From: Chara braunii
Lineage: Eukaryota > Streptophyta > Charophyceae > Charales > Characeae
Assembly (NCBI GenBank): GCA_003427395.1
Contig: BFEA01000116.1
Span: 50,790-77,241, forward strand
Direction: 5' to 3'
Length of the DNA stretch: 26,452 bases
This document shows, one piece after another, positions 1 to 9,725 of this stretch. Numbering within the stretch: the first letter of the stretch is position 1; every line of letters begins with the position of its first letter. The notes under the pieces are model-generated. The model was not told where the DNA came from, did no database searches, and saw only the letters and a program-made list of their open reading frames with translations. The position numbers and the translations under genes are program-made.

Positions 1-80
1 GAGGAAGGAGAAAGGAAGGAGAAGGGTGGCGAGGAAGGAGAAGACGGCAGCCATAGCTGACCGGAGAGGTTAACCGGACA

Positions 81-252
81 TTGACCGGAGTTGACCGGAC
101 GTTGACCGGAGTTGACCGGGCGTTGACTGGAGTTGACCGGGCATTGGCTAGAGTTGACCAGGCGTTGACCGGGCGTTGACCGGAAGTTGATCGGGGGTTG
201 ACTGCAGCATTGACCAAGGCGTTGACCAAGGCGTTGACCATAAATTTGACCA
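81..252. repeat. Degenerate array of TTGACC/TTGACT motifs
   Basis: About 14 copies of TTGACC or TTGACT occur here, spaced roughly 10-18 bp apart and mostly in the form GTTGACCGG. TTGAC[C/T] is the core of the plant W-box, the WRKY transcription factor site. The array lies about 600 bp upstream of the gypsy gag start, so it could be part of the element's 5' LTR or leader. No LTR boundary was found, so that assignment is inference. It may be only a minisatellite. Confidence 0.75.
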
Positions 253-851
253 AGCTGGAGCCAGTATAATCTCACCAAGCCTTCAGCCTACCCCCTCGCC
301 CTATGGATGTGCACACACCTTGTGGTACTTGCTGAGTCAAGTCTGTCTGTCTCTTCTTTCTGCATTGAGTCTCTTCTATCCAGGTAATAGGACTCTGTGG
401 ATGAACGATAGGGCCTTGTTGACCAAACCCACACGGGCTGAGTAGGGCTGAAGACTGTGTCTGACGACTCGACTATCCCGGAGGACACGAACCCTCACAA
501 CGACCGGTACTGACCGGCGGGCTGCTCGGTGTGGCACGGTAGGCCCAAAATCTGAGTTGTGGGTTGCACAACAGGCCGTCTAAGTCTTGAGAGGACCAGC
601 TGATCGCGTCGTCCGGTCAGCGAAGTTAAAAAATTTGTGAGGAGTTACGGGGGATCTCCTTAAATGCCTCCTGATCAGCAGCAGGTCCTGTAGTGACAGC
701 CTTAGAGTAGATCTAGGCTAGAGACCCTAGTTGACAGGATCCTGTCCGGATTCTGTGGTCCTTAGATTGAGTTAGTAGGTTGAGTCAGTGAGGGGGAGTA
801 GAGTCTAAGTGGTGAGGAGTGGAACCGTTGTCTGGTTGTGCACCTAACACC
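253..851. other. Non-coding leader upstream of gag
   Basis: I see no convincing gene here; a 67-codon frame on the minus strand (288-488) has no recognisable features. The stretch probably belongs to the 5' LTR or untranslated leader of the gypsy element. I could not find a tRNA-Met type primer-binding site or a direct-repeat partner downstream of 6,535, so the LTRs are undefined. Confidence 0.4.
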
Positions 852-2805
852 ATGGTTGACACCCGTAGTGGGAAGAGTATTGCCCCATACACCCAGGCCC
901 AGGAAGAGCGTGCCGAGATGAAGGAGAAGGAGTTCCTCAAGCAGGCGAAGTTAAAAACAATCGCAGAAGAGCAGGCGGTGAAGAAGAAAAAAGTTGGAAG
1001 AAGAGATGAGGAGATTAAAGCAGGAGGAGGAAGAGAAAAGGAAAGTTGTTGAGGAAGAAGGCAGCAGAGGAGGAAGAGATAGAAGAAGAACCCCTTGAAA
1101 GGAGACGTAGGGAAGGACGAGGGGAAAGCAGTGGCACGAAGGGAGAGGATGCGTGGATGGAGAAAAAAATTAGCGAGTGGGTAGCTAATTTATCATTGGG
1201 AGAAGACGAAGAGGCACTGATGTACGCGACTCAGGAGGAGAGAGAAGCATTTGCTAGGGAGTTGGAAGCGATGGAGGACCCCCTCGACCGCCAGACAGCA
1301 GAAGATGAAAAGAGATTGGAGTGGAAGCTGCGACTGGCCAGGGAAAAGAAGAGGAGGGAGGAAGCTAACCGGATGGCTAAAGAGGTGGGGAGAGTCCGGG
1401 CATGCAGGCAAGAGGTACAGGCACAGGCAGAGACCCCCGCAAAATTAGATAAGATTTTGGGGTACCTGGAGGTTCTGAGCGAGGTTTGGCTGGAGCAACA
1501 CCAAGCCAATAAGGGTCAAGATGTGACCCTTCATACCATTCGGTTAGAGTTTAGAGAGTTTGCGCGTGACGTGGTAACCCACGTCGGGACCACAGTCAAA
1601 AGATTAAAGGACAGCACAGACAAATTCTGCGCAGGCACCATTGAAGGCGCCAAAGTGGTGGCCACAACAGAGGTCGGTGCGCGTCCCCGCAAAGAGCCTA
1701 TAAAGCTCAAATTTCATGACTCGTATAGTGGAAAAAAATGGCAATATTTTTTATAATTGGAAGGCTAGCATTAATACATGTCTATTTACAGCATATAGCC
1801 CCAGAGGAACAAGTCCTCGTAGCCTTCCACACGCTGAAAGACGAAGCGGCTAGCTTCGCCAGGTCCCTCGCGCGTGCAACCGATTGTGAAAACAATATGG
1901 TTGTTTACTCGAAGCTTACCCCTCTTTCCGTTTTTCTCAAGCTCCTGTGAGAGAGGTTTGTTGATGTCACAAGAAGCGTCAGGGCCTCTCACAAGCTCCA
2001 AACCAGTCACTCGCGACAATGGAGGAGTTCGCGAGCGCTCAAAGCTGTCATGGACGACTGGTAGCCGTCCCAGACCACGGGGTCACTGAGACCCATTTGG
2101 TCCAGTTATTCTATCGTGTTATGCCAGAGCCCTTGCAAGGGCATTTCTTTGATAAGACCCAACAGACCAACATAACGTATGATCCGTTGAGTAGAGAAGT
2201 GGGCCTGTTTGAGGCCAAGTCCATGCCAGTTTCCCCTTTCTAGCATAAGGACTTAAATAAGGGCAAAAAGTGGAAGGGTCATACCATCTCAGGCCAGGTC
2301 ACGGCCAAGGATCATTTGATCCTTACTTTAGACGAAGGTGGCACAGATGAAGTCCCCTACAGCCGGATTGAGTGGGGACTTGAGGAGTAGGACAATGGTA
2401 TAGGCTAGGGGAGGACCTATGCTAGTATTGCGGCTGGAGGGAGGCCGAAAGGTAGAGGAGGAGGCGAGGGCCAGAGGGGTCAGGCCACGGGAGGTCGAGG
2501 ACCGGGCGCACAGGGGGTTGGCGGCCAAAGGAACCGCCAAGAGGGAGGTAGGGGTCAAGGTCCCCCGTCAAATCGTCAAGGTCCCAGTCGGTCCCCGCAG
2601 CAACGAGGTGGAGGATCACCTCAGAGGAGAGGAGGTTGGCACCCAAGTTGGCCACAAGGCCGGCCTTGGGAAGATTTGGGCCTGGACCAGCGTGTATGGC
2701 AGCAACGTATGGACCAGGGTTAATGCATTTATTATGGTGATCCGGCTCATATTATTAAATATTATCCTAAGTATAGACAGGCCCGATGGGCTGCCCAGGA
2801 GTCAA
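852..2805 (+). pseudogene. Gag region of the gypsy element, broken
   Basis: The likely start is the ATG at 852, which opens MVDTRSGKS. The first third is extremely rich in Glu, Lys and Arg and should form coiled coil (about 900-1,440). A more ordinary Gag core follows, with segments such as YLQHIAPEEQVLVAF and ERFVDVTRSVRAS that can be read in shifting frames to about 2,240. A Gly/Arg/Gln-rich basic stretch (about 2,410-2,690) leads to a CCHC zinc-knuckle relic at 2,724-2,768. There the first Cys and the His remain, but the second and last Cys read Tyr. Breaks: frameshifts near 1,040, 1,740 and 2,055, TGA at 1,948-1,950, and TAG at 2,241-2,243 where related proteins have Trp. In a live element Gag would form the particle and bind RNA. 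Confidence 0.75.
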
Positions 2806-3772
2806 AAGGCAGCCGCCAGTAGGGGTTGCAACTGCCCCTACTACTAGGCCATGTGGGGAAGCGAGCATGCGCGAACAAGAAACTCCCACACCACATGAGG
2901 CTTCGGCAGAGGTTGCAGGTCGGTGCCTAGCTAGTTGTCCAGAGACTGCTTGTGTTAGCGTCTCTCTAGGCACTTCCCTCACAGGCGTGGCAGAAGAATT
3001 GAAGGAGAGGATGCTTGCCTGGGCCTAGATGAAGAAGGATAGCAAGGGACAACTAGTCTTAGTTGATGTAGAGATTTCTAGAAGTAGAGTAGGGGCCCTT
3101 ATAGACTCAGGGGTCACCCGCAGTTATATTAGTCGTAAAGCGCTGAAGAAGCTGAGGTTAGGATTTAAAGTCCAAAAGTTGGAAGACCCCATAGTTAGTG
3201 TCATTGCACACAACCGCACTATGCGTGTTGAGGACTACGTAAAGGGAGTCCAGGCGTACTTCCGCCTAGAGAAAGATGGGAAGGTGGAGAAGGTTCTCCA
3301 TTCCCTGACTCTCCTCGTACAGGATGACCTTCCTTTTGATATAGTCCTAGGCATGAACTGGGGAGAGGCAGTAGGGGCCACACTTTATTTGAGAGAGCAT
3401 GAGTGTAGGCTCCCTAGTCCATCAGGCGAGGTTAAGACTGCCCGCATGTTCCATGTGTTTAGAGTAGATAACTCCTTGGCACATTGCTGTCTCAGTGCTC
3501 CCGCGTTCGCTCGATTAGTAAGAAAGGAGCAATTAGAGGATCAGGTCTTCGTAGCCTATGTCAGACCTGTCACTGAGCCTAAGGAAGAGAATAGTCTCAT
3601 GGATCCAACCATTGCCAAGCTACTGGAAGAATTTAAAGATTTGTCTGAACCGCCAACAGGAGTACTGCCGCGGCCGATTCAACATAGAATAGAGATAGAG
3701 CCTGGCAATAAAACTCCTAAGGGAGCAATTTACAGGATGTCCCCTAGGGATTTAGAGGAGTTACACAAGTAG
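2786..3772 (+). pseudogene. Aspartic protease region and start of reverse transcriptase
   Basis: One frame runs from about 2,786 to 3,772, interrupted by TAG at 3,026-3,028. The retroviral-type aspartic protease lies just after that stop. It contains the motif ALIDSGVTRSYIS, with the catalytic Asp-Ser-Gly intact, and the later hydrophobic strand DIVLGMNW typical of the second half of the fold. From about 3,600 the linker to reverse transcriptase begins (IQHRIEIEPGNKTP, then YRMSPRDLEELHK). TAG at 3,770-3,772 falls where related proteins usually have Gln, and the same frame continues as the N-terminal fingers of reverse transcriptase. Confidence 0.8.
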
Positions 3773-4256
3773 TTAGACGAGCTCCTCGAGAAGGGTTGGA
3801 TTAGGCCCAGTTCGTCTCCTTTTGGAGCACCAGTTTTGTTTGTTCCCAAAAAGGAAGGAGAATTGCGTATGTGTATAGACTATAAGGGTCTGAACGTGAT
3901 CACAGTAAAGAACGTTGAACCACTGCCCAGGATAGACAATCTCTTTAGATCGGGTGCAGGGTTGCAGATATTTTTCAAAGATCGACTTAAATTCCAGATA
4001 TCATCAGATACAGATTGATCCTGATGACCAGCACAAGAGTGCGTTCCGGACTAGGTATGGGCACTATGAGTTCATAGTGATGCCCTTTAGACTGACTAAC
4101 ACGCCTGCTACATCCCAGCGATGTATGAATGATCTGTTTAGGCCGTGGTTAGATAGATTTGTCATAGTGTATTTAGATGGCATATTAGTGTTCAGTAGGA
4201 CCCTCCAAGAGCACCAGGGTCATTTGAGGCAGGTCTTGGAGAAGTTGGAGAAGCTG
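3773..4256 (+). pseudogene. Reverse transcriptase palm, frameshifted, catalytic Asp lost
   Basis: After the TAG at 3,770 the frame continues through [20 protein letters not shown] and [16 protein letters not shown], standard Ty3/gypsy reverse-transcriptase blocks. Around 3,947 one extra base moves the reading to the next frame, which carries [15 protein letters not shown] (motif A, catalytic Asp present) and the YGHYEFIVMPF block. The active-site box reads YLDGILVF at about 4,170-4,193: the second Asp of YLDD is replaced by Gly (codon 4,179-4,181, GGC). The frame breaks again near 4,257. The enzyme would be inactive even without the frameshifts. Confidence 0.85.
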
Positions 4257-4257
4257 A

Positions 4258-5044
4258 GAAAGCTAACTTCAAGATCAACGCAAAGAAGTGCGAGTGGGCC
4301 AAGACACAAGTCTTGTACTTGGGTCACGTTCTAGACGGAGATGGCATTAAGCCTGAGAACAGTAAGATAGCGGAGATTAGAGATTGGCCGACGCCCCGCA
4401 CATTGACTAAGTTGCGGTCGTTCCTAGGCCTAGCCAACTACTATGGGAAGTTCGTGAGGAACTTCTCGACTATCGCCGCTCCCCTTCGCAATTTGCTCAA
4501 GAAAGAGGCAATCTGGCACTGGGATAAAGATTGTACGTCTGCGCTAAAGAAATTGAAGCGCGCGTTGATAGAGTACTCTGTCCCCAAAGTAGCAAATTCG
4601 TCCTTGCCATTTGTCGTCACCACGGACGCGAGTCGGTATGGTATAGGCGCCGTGTTACAGCAGGACGACGGCAATGGCTACAGACCTGTAGAGTTCATTT
4701 CACCAAGGATGCCCTCAGAAAAGGTAGCCACCTTGACGTATGAGAGAGAACTTTACGCTCTTAGGCAGGCCTTAGAGCACTGGAAGCATTACCTGCTTGG
4801 GAGGCACTTCAAGGTGTATTCAGACCATGAGACACTTAGATGGTTGAAGACACAGGCCAAAATGACACCTAAGTTGACTAGGTGGGCCGCTGAGATGGAC
4901 CAGTACGACTTTGAGCTCAATCCAATTAAAGGCAAGTACAATGTAAGTGCGGACGCTCTAAGTAGGAAATCAAACTACTTTGGAGTTATAGTTCACTATC
5001 TGGATATAGGGAGTGACCTGCAAGAGAAAGTTAGATATGCGTAG
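4258..5044 (+). pseudogene. Reverse transcriptase thumb and RNase H domain
   Basis: This frame opens with CEWAKTQVLYLGHVLDGDGI and the connection block FLGLANYYGKFVRNFS, then enters an RNase H domain of the Ty3/gypsy type. Catalytic carboxylates are visible in TTDASRYGIGAVLQ, in the helix around YERELYALRQALEHW, in VYSDHETLRWL and in VSADALSRK, so this domain looks the best preserved in the element. It ends at TAG 5,042-5,044. The same frame continues straight into integrase, so the stop is a premature one, at a likely Gln codon. Confidence 0.85.
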
Positions 5045-6535
5045 GACCCTATCTATAGTGACCTCCTCAAGAGAGTTAAGGAGACCCTAGAGACCGAACC
5101 AGATTACCGCACTACAGAAGGGTTGTTATTTGAAAAGACTTATGTAATAGACCGTCTGTGCGTCCCTAACAGCGACAAGATTCATAGTCTGATCCTAGGG
5201 GAATGCCACGACACAGAGGGATATTTCGGTTGGCAAAAAACTCTAGCCAATATGATGCATGCGTATACCTGCCCAGGAATGAAAGTTGATTGCATAGAGT
5301 ATGTCCGCAGTTGCAAAGTATGCCAGAGAAACAAGACTACTACGCGTGCCCCTCTAGGTTTTCTCAGACCTCTGCCTGTTCCTGATCAGCCCAGAGACTT
5401 TGTATCCATCGACTTTATGGATACCCAAATCAAAAGTAGGCACGGCAAAAGCCAAGTCATGATCATAATTGATAGATTTAGCAAGTATGCAGTTTTTGTT
5501 CCTTTGCCTGGAGAGACCCGTACTGAATTAGTGATTCAGAAGTTTTTTTATTTTTGGGTTAGTGAGCATGGAGTCCCATTGTCTATAGTTAGCGATAGAG
5601 ATAGTCGCTTCACAAGTCAGAACTGGCAGGAGCTGATGAGAGTCTATGGGTCAAAGTTGTTGATGTCATCTGGCCGACATCTAGAGACTAACAGTCAGAC
5701 TGAACAGATGAATAAGATCCTGCAGCAAGTTCTGCGCATGTACATTAGACCCGATCAAGTCAATTGGAACTAGATGTTGCCCAAGGTAGCCAGTGCGTAC
5801 AATAACAGCGTGCACTTGTCCACCTGTCGCACTCCCAATGAGTTGCACAAGTCCTTTAGACCATGCAAATTGTTTGAGGGACTTAACCGGGATCAGATTC
5901 ATAGGTTACCACTCGGTACCAAGGAGTTTGCAATACAGCACGAGAGAGAGCTAGCTACAGTTGTTGAGAACCTCGGGAAGGCCCAGCATCGAATGATAGA
6001 GCAAGCCAATAAGCACCGTCGCCCATCGCAGCTCCAAGTAGGCGACTTAGTCTGGGTCAAGTCCAAAGAGTTTGCTCCTGAGGAAAACATCTCGCAGAAG
6101 TTACTGCCCGCGTATAGAGGACCGTGGTCAGTTCTAGAAGTCAAGGGCGGAGAGGATGGGTCGTCCTACACAGTAGAGATACCTGCACAAATGTTTCACG
6201 CATCAAAGTTGTTGCCGTGTGTCACAAGTCAACAGTTTTCATCTAGACGGTCCATGATCCGTCCGGACATGGACAAAAGATATGACATTGACGGCATTGT
6301 AGATAAAGACGTGTTCAGAACAGGAGGTGGAGGTCGTCCACAGAAGCAATATAAGATCCGGTTTGCTTATCAGGAAGCGGAGGACGATCGCTGGTTTACC
6401 ATAACAGAACTGTTGGCGGGAATGAAACGATATTCACCAGTTCGCAGTAGCCGATGCAGATCCCAGGACTCGATCCCTAGTCCTCACCTTACTTGTGTAC
6501 AGTATCTGTGTCGACCCCGAGAGTTGAACCCGTGA
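5045..6535 (+). pseudogene. Integrase with chromodomain-like C-terminus
   Basis: An HHCC zinc-binding domain lies at about 5,180-5,330. The paired Cys are present (SCKVCQRNK), but the second His reads Tyr in the GYFG segment. The catalytic core follows, with Asp in VSIDFMD, Asp in IVSDRDSRFTS and Glu in SQTEQMNK. TAG at 5,771-5,773 interrupts the core just before YNNSVHLSTCRTPNEL; the frame is otherwise continuous. Beyond a basic GPY/F-like region (VGDLVWVKSKEFAP, YRGPWSVLE) comes a chromodomain-like segment at about 6,280-6,440 (YDIDGIVDKDVF and YKIRFAY, then DRWFTITEL). In chromoviruses such domains steer insertion towards chromatin. The final stop is TGA at 6,533. Confidence 0.85.
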
Positions 6536-7384
6536 CCTGTGTATTTGTAACAGTTGACAGACTGTCGTAGGGTCCGTAGGTAGTAGGGGTTCGATCTGTA
6601 GAACTGTCAGGTAGGAATCTTAGTAAGGTCTATAAGTCGTAGCTATAGCTCATCCGAAAGGTCAAGGTCGTAGCTGCTACAGTCCTGAAGGGTCAAGGTC
6701 ATAGCTGCTACAGTATCGAAAGGCCAAGTCCACGACCTTCTGGAAGGTCCTAGTAGTGGCCTTTCGAAGTTGCCCACGTTGAGACTGAGGCAAGTGGACA
6801 AGTGGTGGAGTCTACGCGTGATGAGTCAGCAGCCCTGTCCCAGTCAGTCCTAGTCCAGTCAAGCAAGTACCACATGGGACTGTGTGCACCACATGCATGG
6901 GAAAGAGTCAGACCAACGAGCTACCGAAGTATAAATCAAGACGCAGCGCCCAGCCATTCATTCGTTCCTGCGTAAGCAATGCAGAAGCGCTGTCATGGCG
7001 ACTTGTGCGAGGTGGTCTGCAGTGAGCCCGAAGACGAAATGGGCGAGAAGGAGCTTAGCCATAGCAATAGGGTAGCAGCGGCCATAGCCATAGCCGCCAT
7101 AGCTGTTAGGAGAGTGTAGCGAGTGTGTGTGTGTATGTGTGTGTAGAGTATCGGGTGTGGGATATCCAGGGTGATCCTGTGCGTGCGAACAGAGAGAGTT
7201 GTACAGGCGCTGAGTCGCCATAGCCATTTGAAGTGAACTTGTACCTGAACTGTGTTGTTGGTTCCATATCTCGGAGTTTTGAGTGGGCGCTTGTCGCCAG
7301 TTTGCTTCGCAACCTGTTTGCATGCATATGAAGGGTGAACGATAGGGAGTCTGATTGCAGTTGGAAGGCAGTAAGATTTATTTG

Positions 7385-7387
<3 letters not shown>
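6536..7387. other. Non-coding sequence downstream of the gypsy element
   Basis: No gene recognised. A roughly 31-bp unit containing GTCAAGGTCGTAGCTGCTAC is repeated imperfectly at about 6,660-6,725, with a related fragment just upstream near 6,640. A TATAAAT sequence lies at 6,930. A GT-rich tract lies at about 7,123-7,146, and CCATAGC repeats at about 7,058-7,105. Part of this may be the 3' LTR, but no matching 5' copy was found within the window. Confidence 0.4.

Positions 7388-7468
<81 letters not shown>
7388..7468. repeat. (TC)n microsatellite, about 40 units
   Basis: An uninterrupted TC dinucleotide tract. It creates long Arg-Glu repeat frames on the minus strand (7,106-7,573), which I regard as artefacts of the repeat. 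Confidence 0.97.
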
Positions 7469-7471
<3 letters not shown>

Positions 7472-8018
7472 CCTCCATCCTCGGGCGCCATAACAAGTAT
7501 CTGTTTTTGAAAATGTCCATGCATTGTTTTCTGTTTCTTTTTGTTGTTTTACGAACTGTTTCTCTTTTTTCATTTTATTTTCACAAATTCACACAACTTC
7601 TCATTGTTTTTTTATTCTTTTTGTAATTAATTTCTTCAATTTTCTTGTTGTTTTCTTCTGAGCACAGCCTCCGTTGTGCAACGTCCGGTAGCACCAGTCT
7701 CGGCAAGGATCAGGGTACCGGTCGGCCGAGGCTCGGACTGCATAGCTGGGCGAGGTACTGGCGGTTCAACAGAGACCCCCACTTGCTAGCTCCAGATTTT
7801 TTTTTTTTTTTTTTTTTTTCTTATTAGCCCCAGGTTGACACCCCCAACACTCAAAAGTGCATTTGGGGATTTTGTTTTAGTTTCCTTTTCTTTTTCTTCT
7901 TTCTTGGAACCCTGTTTTACTTTCTGTCAAGGTCTGCGTGTGCCAAGTTTGATGTTTGTTGGGGTCTTGGAGATGCCCGTTTTGGCCAGCCCTGAAAAAC
8001 TGAAAGAGGCAATTATGT
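7469..8018. other. T-rich non-coding sequence with a 23-base T run
   Basis: No gene recognised. The stretch is T-rich and pyrimidine-rich. It includes a 23-base T run at 7,797-7,819, which could be the reverse complement of a retroposon poly(A) tail. It ends at the truncated U6 copy. No plant U6 upstream sequence element or correctly placed TATA box was seen before 8,019. Confidence 0.4.
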
Positions 8019-8101
8019 GGGACATCCGTTAAAATTGGAACGATACAAAGAAGATTAGCATGGCCCCTGCGCAAGGATGACACGCATAAATCGAGAAATG
8101 G

Positions 8102-8138
<37 letters not shown>
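8019..8138 (+). pseudogene. U6 snRNA retropseudogene with poly(A) tail
   Basis: Bases 8,019-8,109 match the spliceosomal U6 snRNA from the GGGACATCCG region to the 3' GGTCCAAATT end. The match includes AACGATAC, AGATTAGCATGGCCCC, GCGCAAGGATGACACGC and AAATCGAGAAATGG. The 5' end (about 10 nt, including the GUCCCUUC hairpin arm) is missing, and the catalytic ACAGAGA box reads ACAAAGA. Instead of the T-run terminator of a real U6 gene there is a 29-base A tract (8,110-8,138). 5' truncation plus poly(A) is the signature of reverse transcription by LINE machinery. Sequence on both sides (AAAGAGGCAATTATGT before, AAAGATTCAATTCTGC after) is weakly similar and might be a decayed target-site duplication. 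Confidence 0.88.
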
Positions 8139-8140
<2 letters not shown>

Positions 8141-8689
8141 TTCAATTCTGCATCAAAAAACACTTTTGCTTTGGGGTTTTAGGCCCCATTTGATCCATTT
8201 TTTTGCCATTGGTTCATTCCCACAGAGTGCCTTGCACGTTCCTGGCTGCTTCTGCACAATACTCCATTGTATGCTCTGTTCTCAGCCTTGGGCACTAACT
8301 TCCTCCCTCGAACATGACGCATATGCATCGTATTCGAGATTCAAAATTTGAAAAGAAATTGCATAGAACGCAGATGCATTGTATTCAAAATTTAGGGTTC
8401 GAACCCCCCTGTCGACCGCCAAGTCAAGATGGGAAGATTTTCTCCCTGGGGCCATGTCTGATTCCTCGTTACTCAAACTATGGAATCATCTTTTAACTTA
8501 TTATGAGCCCATACAATTGATTCAATAAGCTCTTGCCAACAACCACGCCCATTTAATAGAAACATAAGACTAAAATTCCATACAAAGTGTGCTCCCAAAA
8601 AGATTCATCCATATGCAGATAATGGGGATCCGTAAAGATTGAATTACTTGAGAGGCTTGTACCCATATCGATTGCCAGATCAGAAGGCA
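8139..8689. other. Non-coding stretch with a small degenerate duplication
   Basis: No gene recognised. Between about 8,320 and 8,395 a segment beginning CGCATATGCATCGTATTC recurs as CGCAGATGCATTGTATTC, followed in both cases by AAAATTT. A GGGTTCGAACCCC sequence at about 8,395 resembles a tRNA T-loop, but no cloverleaf surrounds it. Confidence 0.4.
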
Positions 8690-9140
8690 ACTAGCACTCT
8701 CTGACTGCAATCCATGCAAGCAATTCCCTCTGCGGTATGGCTGTCAACTAAAGCCATGCCCTTCCGCTGACCTGCGTCCGATGCGGTTGGGCTTTTGAAA
8801 CTACTTCCCATCTCTGGATTAATGCCCAGTCTCACTCCAGATCTGGCAGTGGTGGAGAAGACACTGGGTTGGTCTAAGGTCGGCGGACATCGATTGGTCG
8901 GACAGCTGGATCCTTCTTGGGTGTCGCAACTCAATAGGATCGGTGGACGCTAGCTGGGCCTACATCGCCCAAGTCTGCAGAGGGGTTATCATAAACACAA
9001 TTTGGCATGCAAGAAACAAAAGACTCTTCAGGGAAGAAAACAACACAGTTGGAACATTCCAAGGCTATGATTAAAACCCAACTTAGGCTTACAATTATAG
9101 CAGATTGGCAAAGGAGAGGAGTTCCCTGATTCATAAAGAC
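8690..9140 (+). pseudogene. C-terminal remnant of a LINE ORF2
   Basis: Across several small frameshifts and stops the plus strand reads a zinc-finger of the LINE reverse-transcriptase C-terminal type (TCVRCGWAFETTSHLW, about 8,780-8,830). About 140 bp later it reads SWAYIAQVCRGVIINTIWHA then RNKRLFREEN (about 8,950-9,040). The Cys-x2-Cys...Glu-Thr...His pattern followed by an IWxxRNxRxF block is characteristic of plant L1-type elements. Only the end of ORF2 is present, consistent with 5' truncation. No clear poly(A) tail was identified. Confidence 0.7.
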
Positions 9141-9491
9141 TTGGGCCTTAAACTACCAACTTGCTGTTGTCTCAACTGGGAAACTGATCATAAGTCGTTG
9201 GTTGTGTCCCCAACCTTTGGATCGTAGGAAGGAGGACAGGATTTCAATGTGACTCTGGTATACCGGGGTCAAGCAGTAGTTTAGGATGAGAATTTCCGCC
9301 TCCAATTGATCTCTTTGGTTTTCCTTTATTTGTCCATCTTTCACTTTGTTTAGGAACTGCTTTATCATGGGACGCTGGACCCGTTTTCCAGCTCAGCCAA
9401 AACTGGGTAATGGCCCCAGAACCTCGGGTTAAGATGTGGAGGGATTCCCAGCCTCCTTTTGCATTTACATAATGAAATAAGGCAACTTCTC

Positions 9492-9494
<3 letters not shown>
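9141..9494. other. No recognisable feature
   Basis: A 71-codon frame on the minus strand (9,153-9,368) has no motif I recognise. It may be further LINE-derived sequence. Nothing else is supported. Confidence 0.35.

Positions 9495-9541
<47 letters not shown>
9495..9541. repeat. (TA)n microsatellite
   Basis: About 23 uninterrupted TA units, directly to the left of the plastid-derived insert. A second short (AT)n tract at 9,909-9,923 borders the insert on the right. Confidence 0.97.
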
Positions 9542-9547
<6 letters not shown>

Positions 9548-9596
9548 TCGGAATTACAACAACTCGTGAGTTCTCAAGAGGCTCTGCTGTCAGAGT

Positions 9597-9725
9597 TCTG
9601 CTCGATATATAGGTCAAGGATTTATAGTTACTCTCAATCATATAAATCGATCAGCTATTAATCTTCAATATCCTTATGAGAAATTGATAACATCTGAACG
9701 TTTTCGAGGACGCATTCATTTTGAA
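9597..9725 (+). pseudogene. ndhI: Plastid ndhI fragment inserted in nuclear DNA
   Basis: The plus strand reads [18 protein letters not shown], then [19 protein letters not shown] and IHFE. This is the N-terminal region of plastid NAD(P)H dehydrogenase subunit I, the iron-sulfur subunit, ending just before its first CxxCxxC cluster motif. About 43 codons are present and intact. The fragment ends abruptly and is joined to a chlB piece on the other strand. It cannot encode a working protein. The sequence is close to the plastid form, so transfer was probably fairly recent. Confidence 0.9.

Larger units (their letters stand above)
852..6535 (+). mobile_element. Ty3/gypsy (chromovirus-like) LTR retrotransposon remnant
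   Basis: The coding region runs gag - protease - reverse transcriptase - RNase H - integrase - chromodomain-like tail, the canonical Ty3/gypsy order, with integrase after RNase H. Reading continues across several frameshifts (about 1,040, 1,740, 2,055, 2,800, 3,947 and 4,257). In-frame stops lie at 1,948 (TGA), 2,241, 3,026, 3,770, 5,042 and 5,771 (all TAG). The second Asp of the reverse-transcriptase YLDD box is Gly. The copy is therefore dead. Neither LTR could be delimited, so the true element is longer than these coordinates. The family assignment rests on domain order and motifs and is firm; the chromovirus label depends on the C-terminal domain. Confidence 0.9.

Noticed and set aside
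81-252. CRISPR-like array
   Set aside because: The repeats are 6-10 bp with short irregular spacing, and the genome is eukaryotic.
288-488. 67-codon minus-strand frame as a gene
   Set aside because: It has no recognisable motif or context and is of a length expected by chance.
3026-5773. Alternative genetic code with UAG read as glutamine
   Set aside because: Several frameshifts and catalytic-residue losses show the element is dead, one TAG (2,241) sits at a Trp position, and TGA stops occur too. CHG-context decay explains the pattern without a code change.
1-7400. Paired LTRs for the gypsy element
   Set aside because: Comparing 1-850 with 6,536-7,400 by eye gave no convincing long direct repeat, and no primer-binding site or polypurine tract could be fixed.
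6993-7573. Long Arg-Glu or Glu-Arg repeat frames on the minus strand
   Set aside because: They are translations of the (GA)n strand of the microsatellite, open in several frames at once, with no coding features outside the repeat.
8019-8109. Functional U6 snRNA gene
   Set aside because: The 5' end is truncated, the ACAGAGA box is altered, a poly(A) replaces the T terminator, and no upstream promoter elements are seen.
8395-8420. GGGTTCGAACCCC as a tRNA gene end
   Set aside because: No D-arm, anticodon arm or acceptor partner occurs at the right distance upstream.
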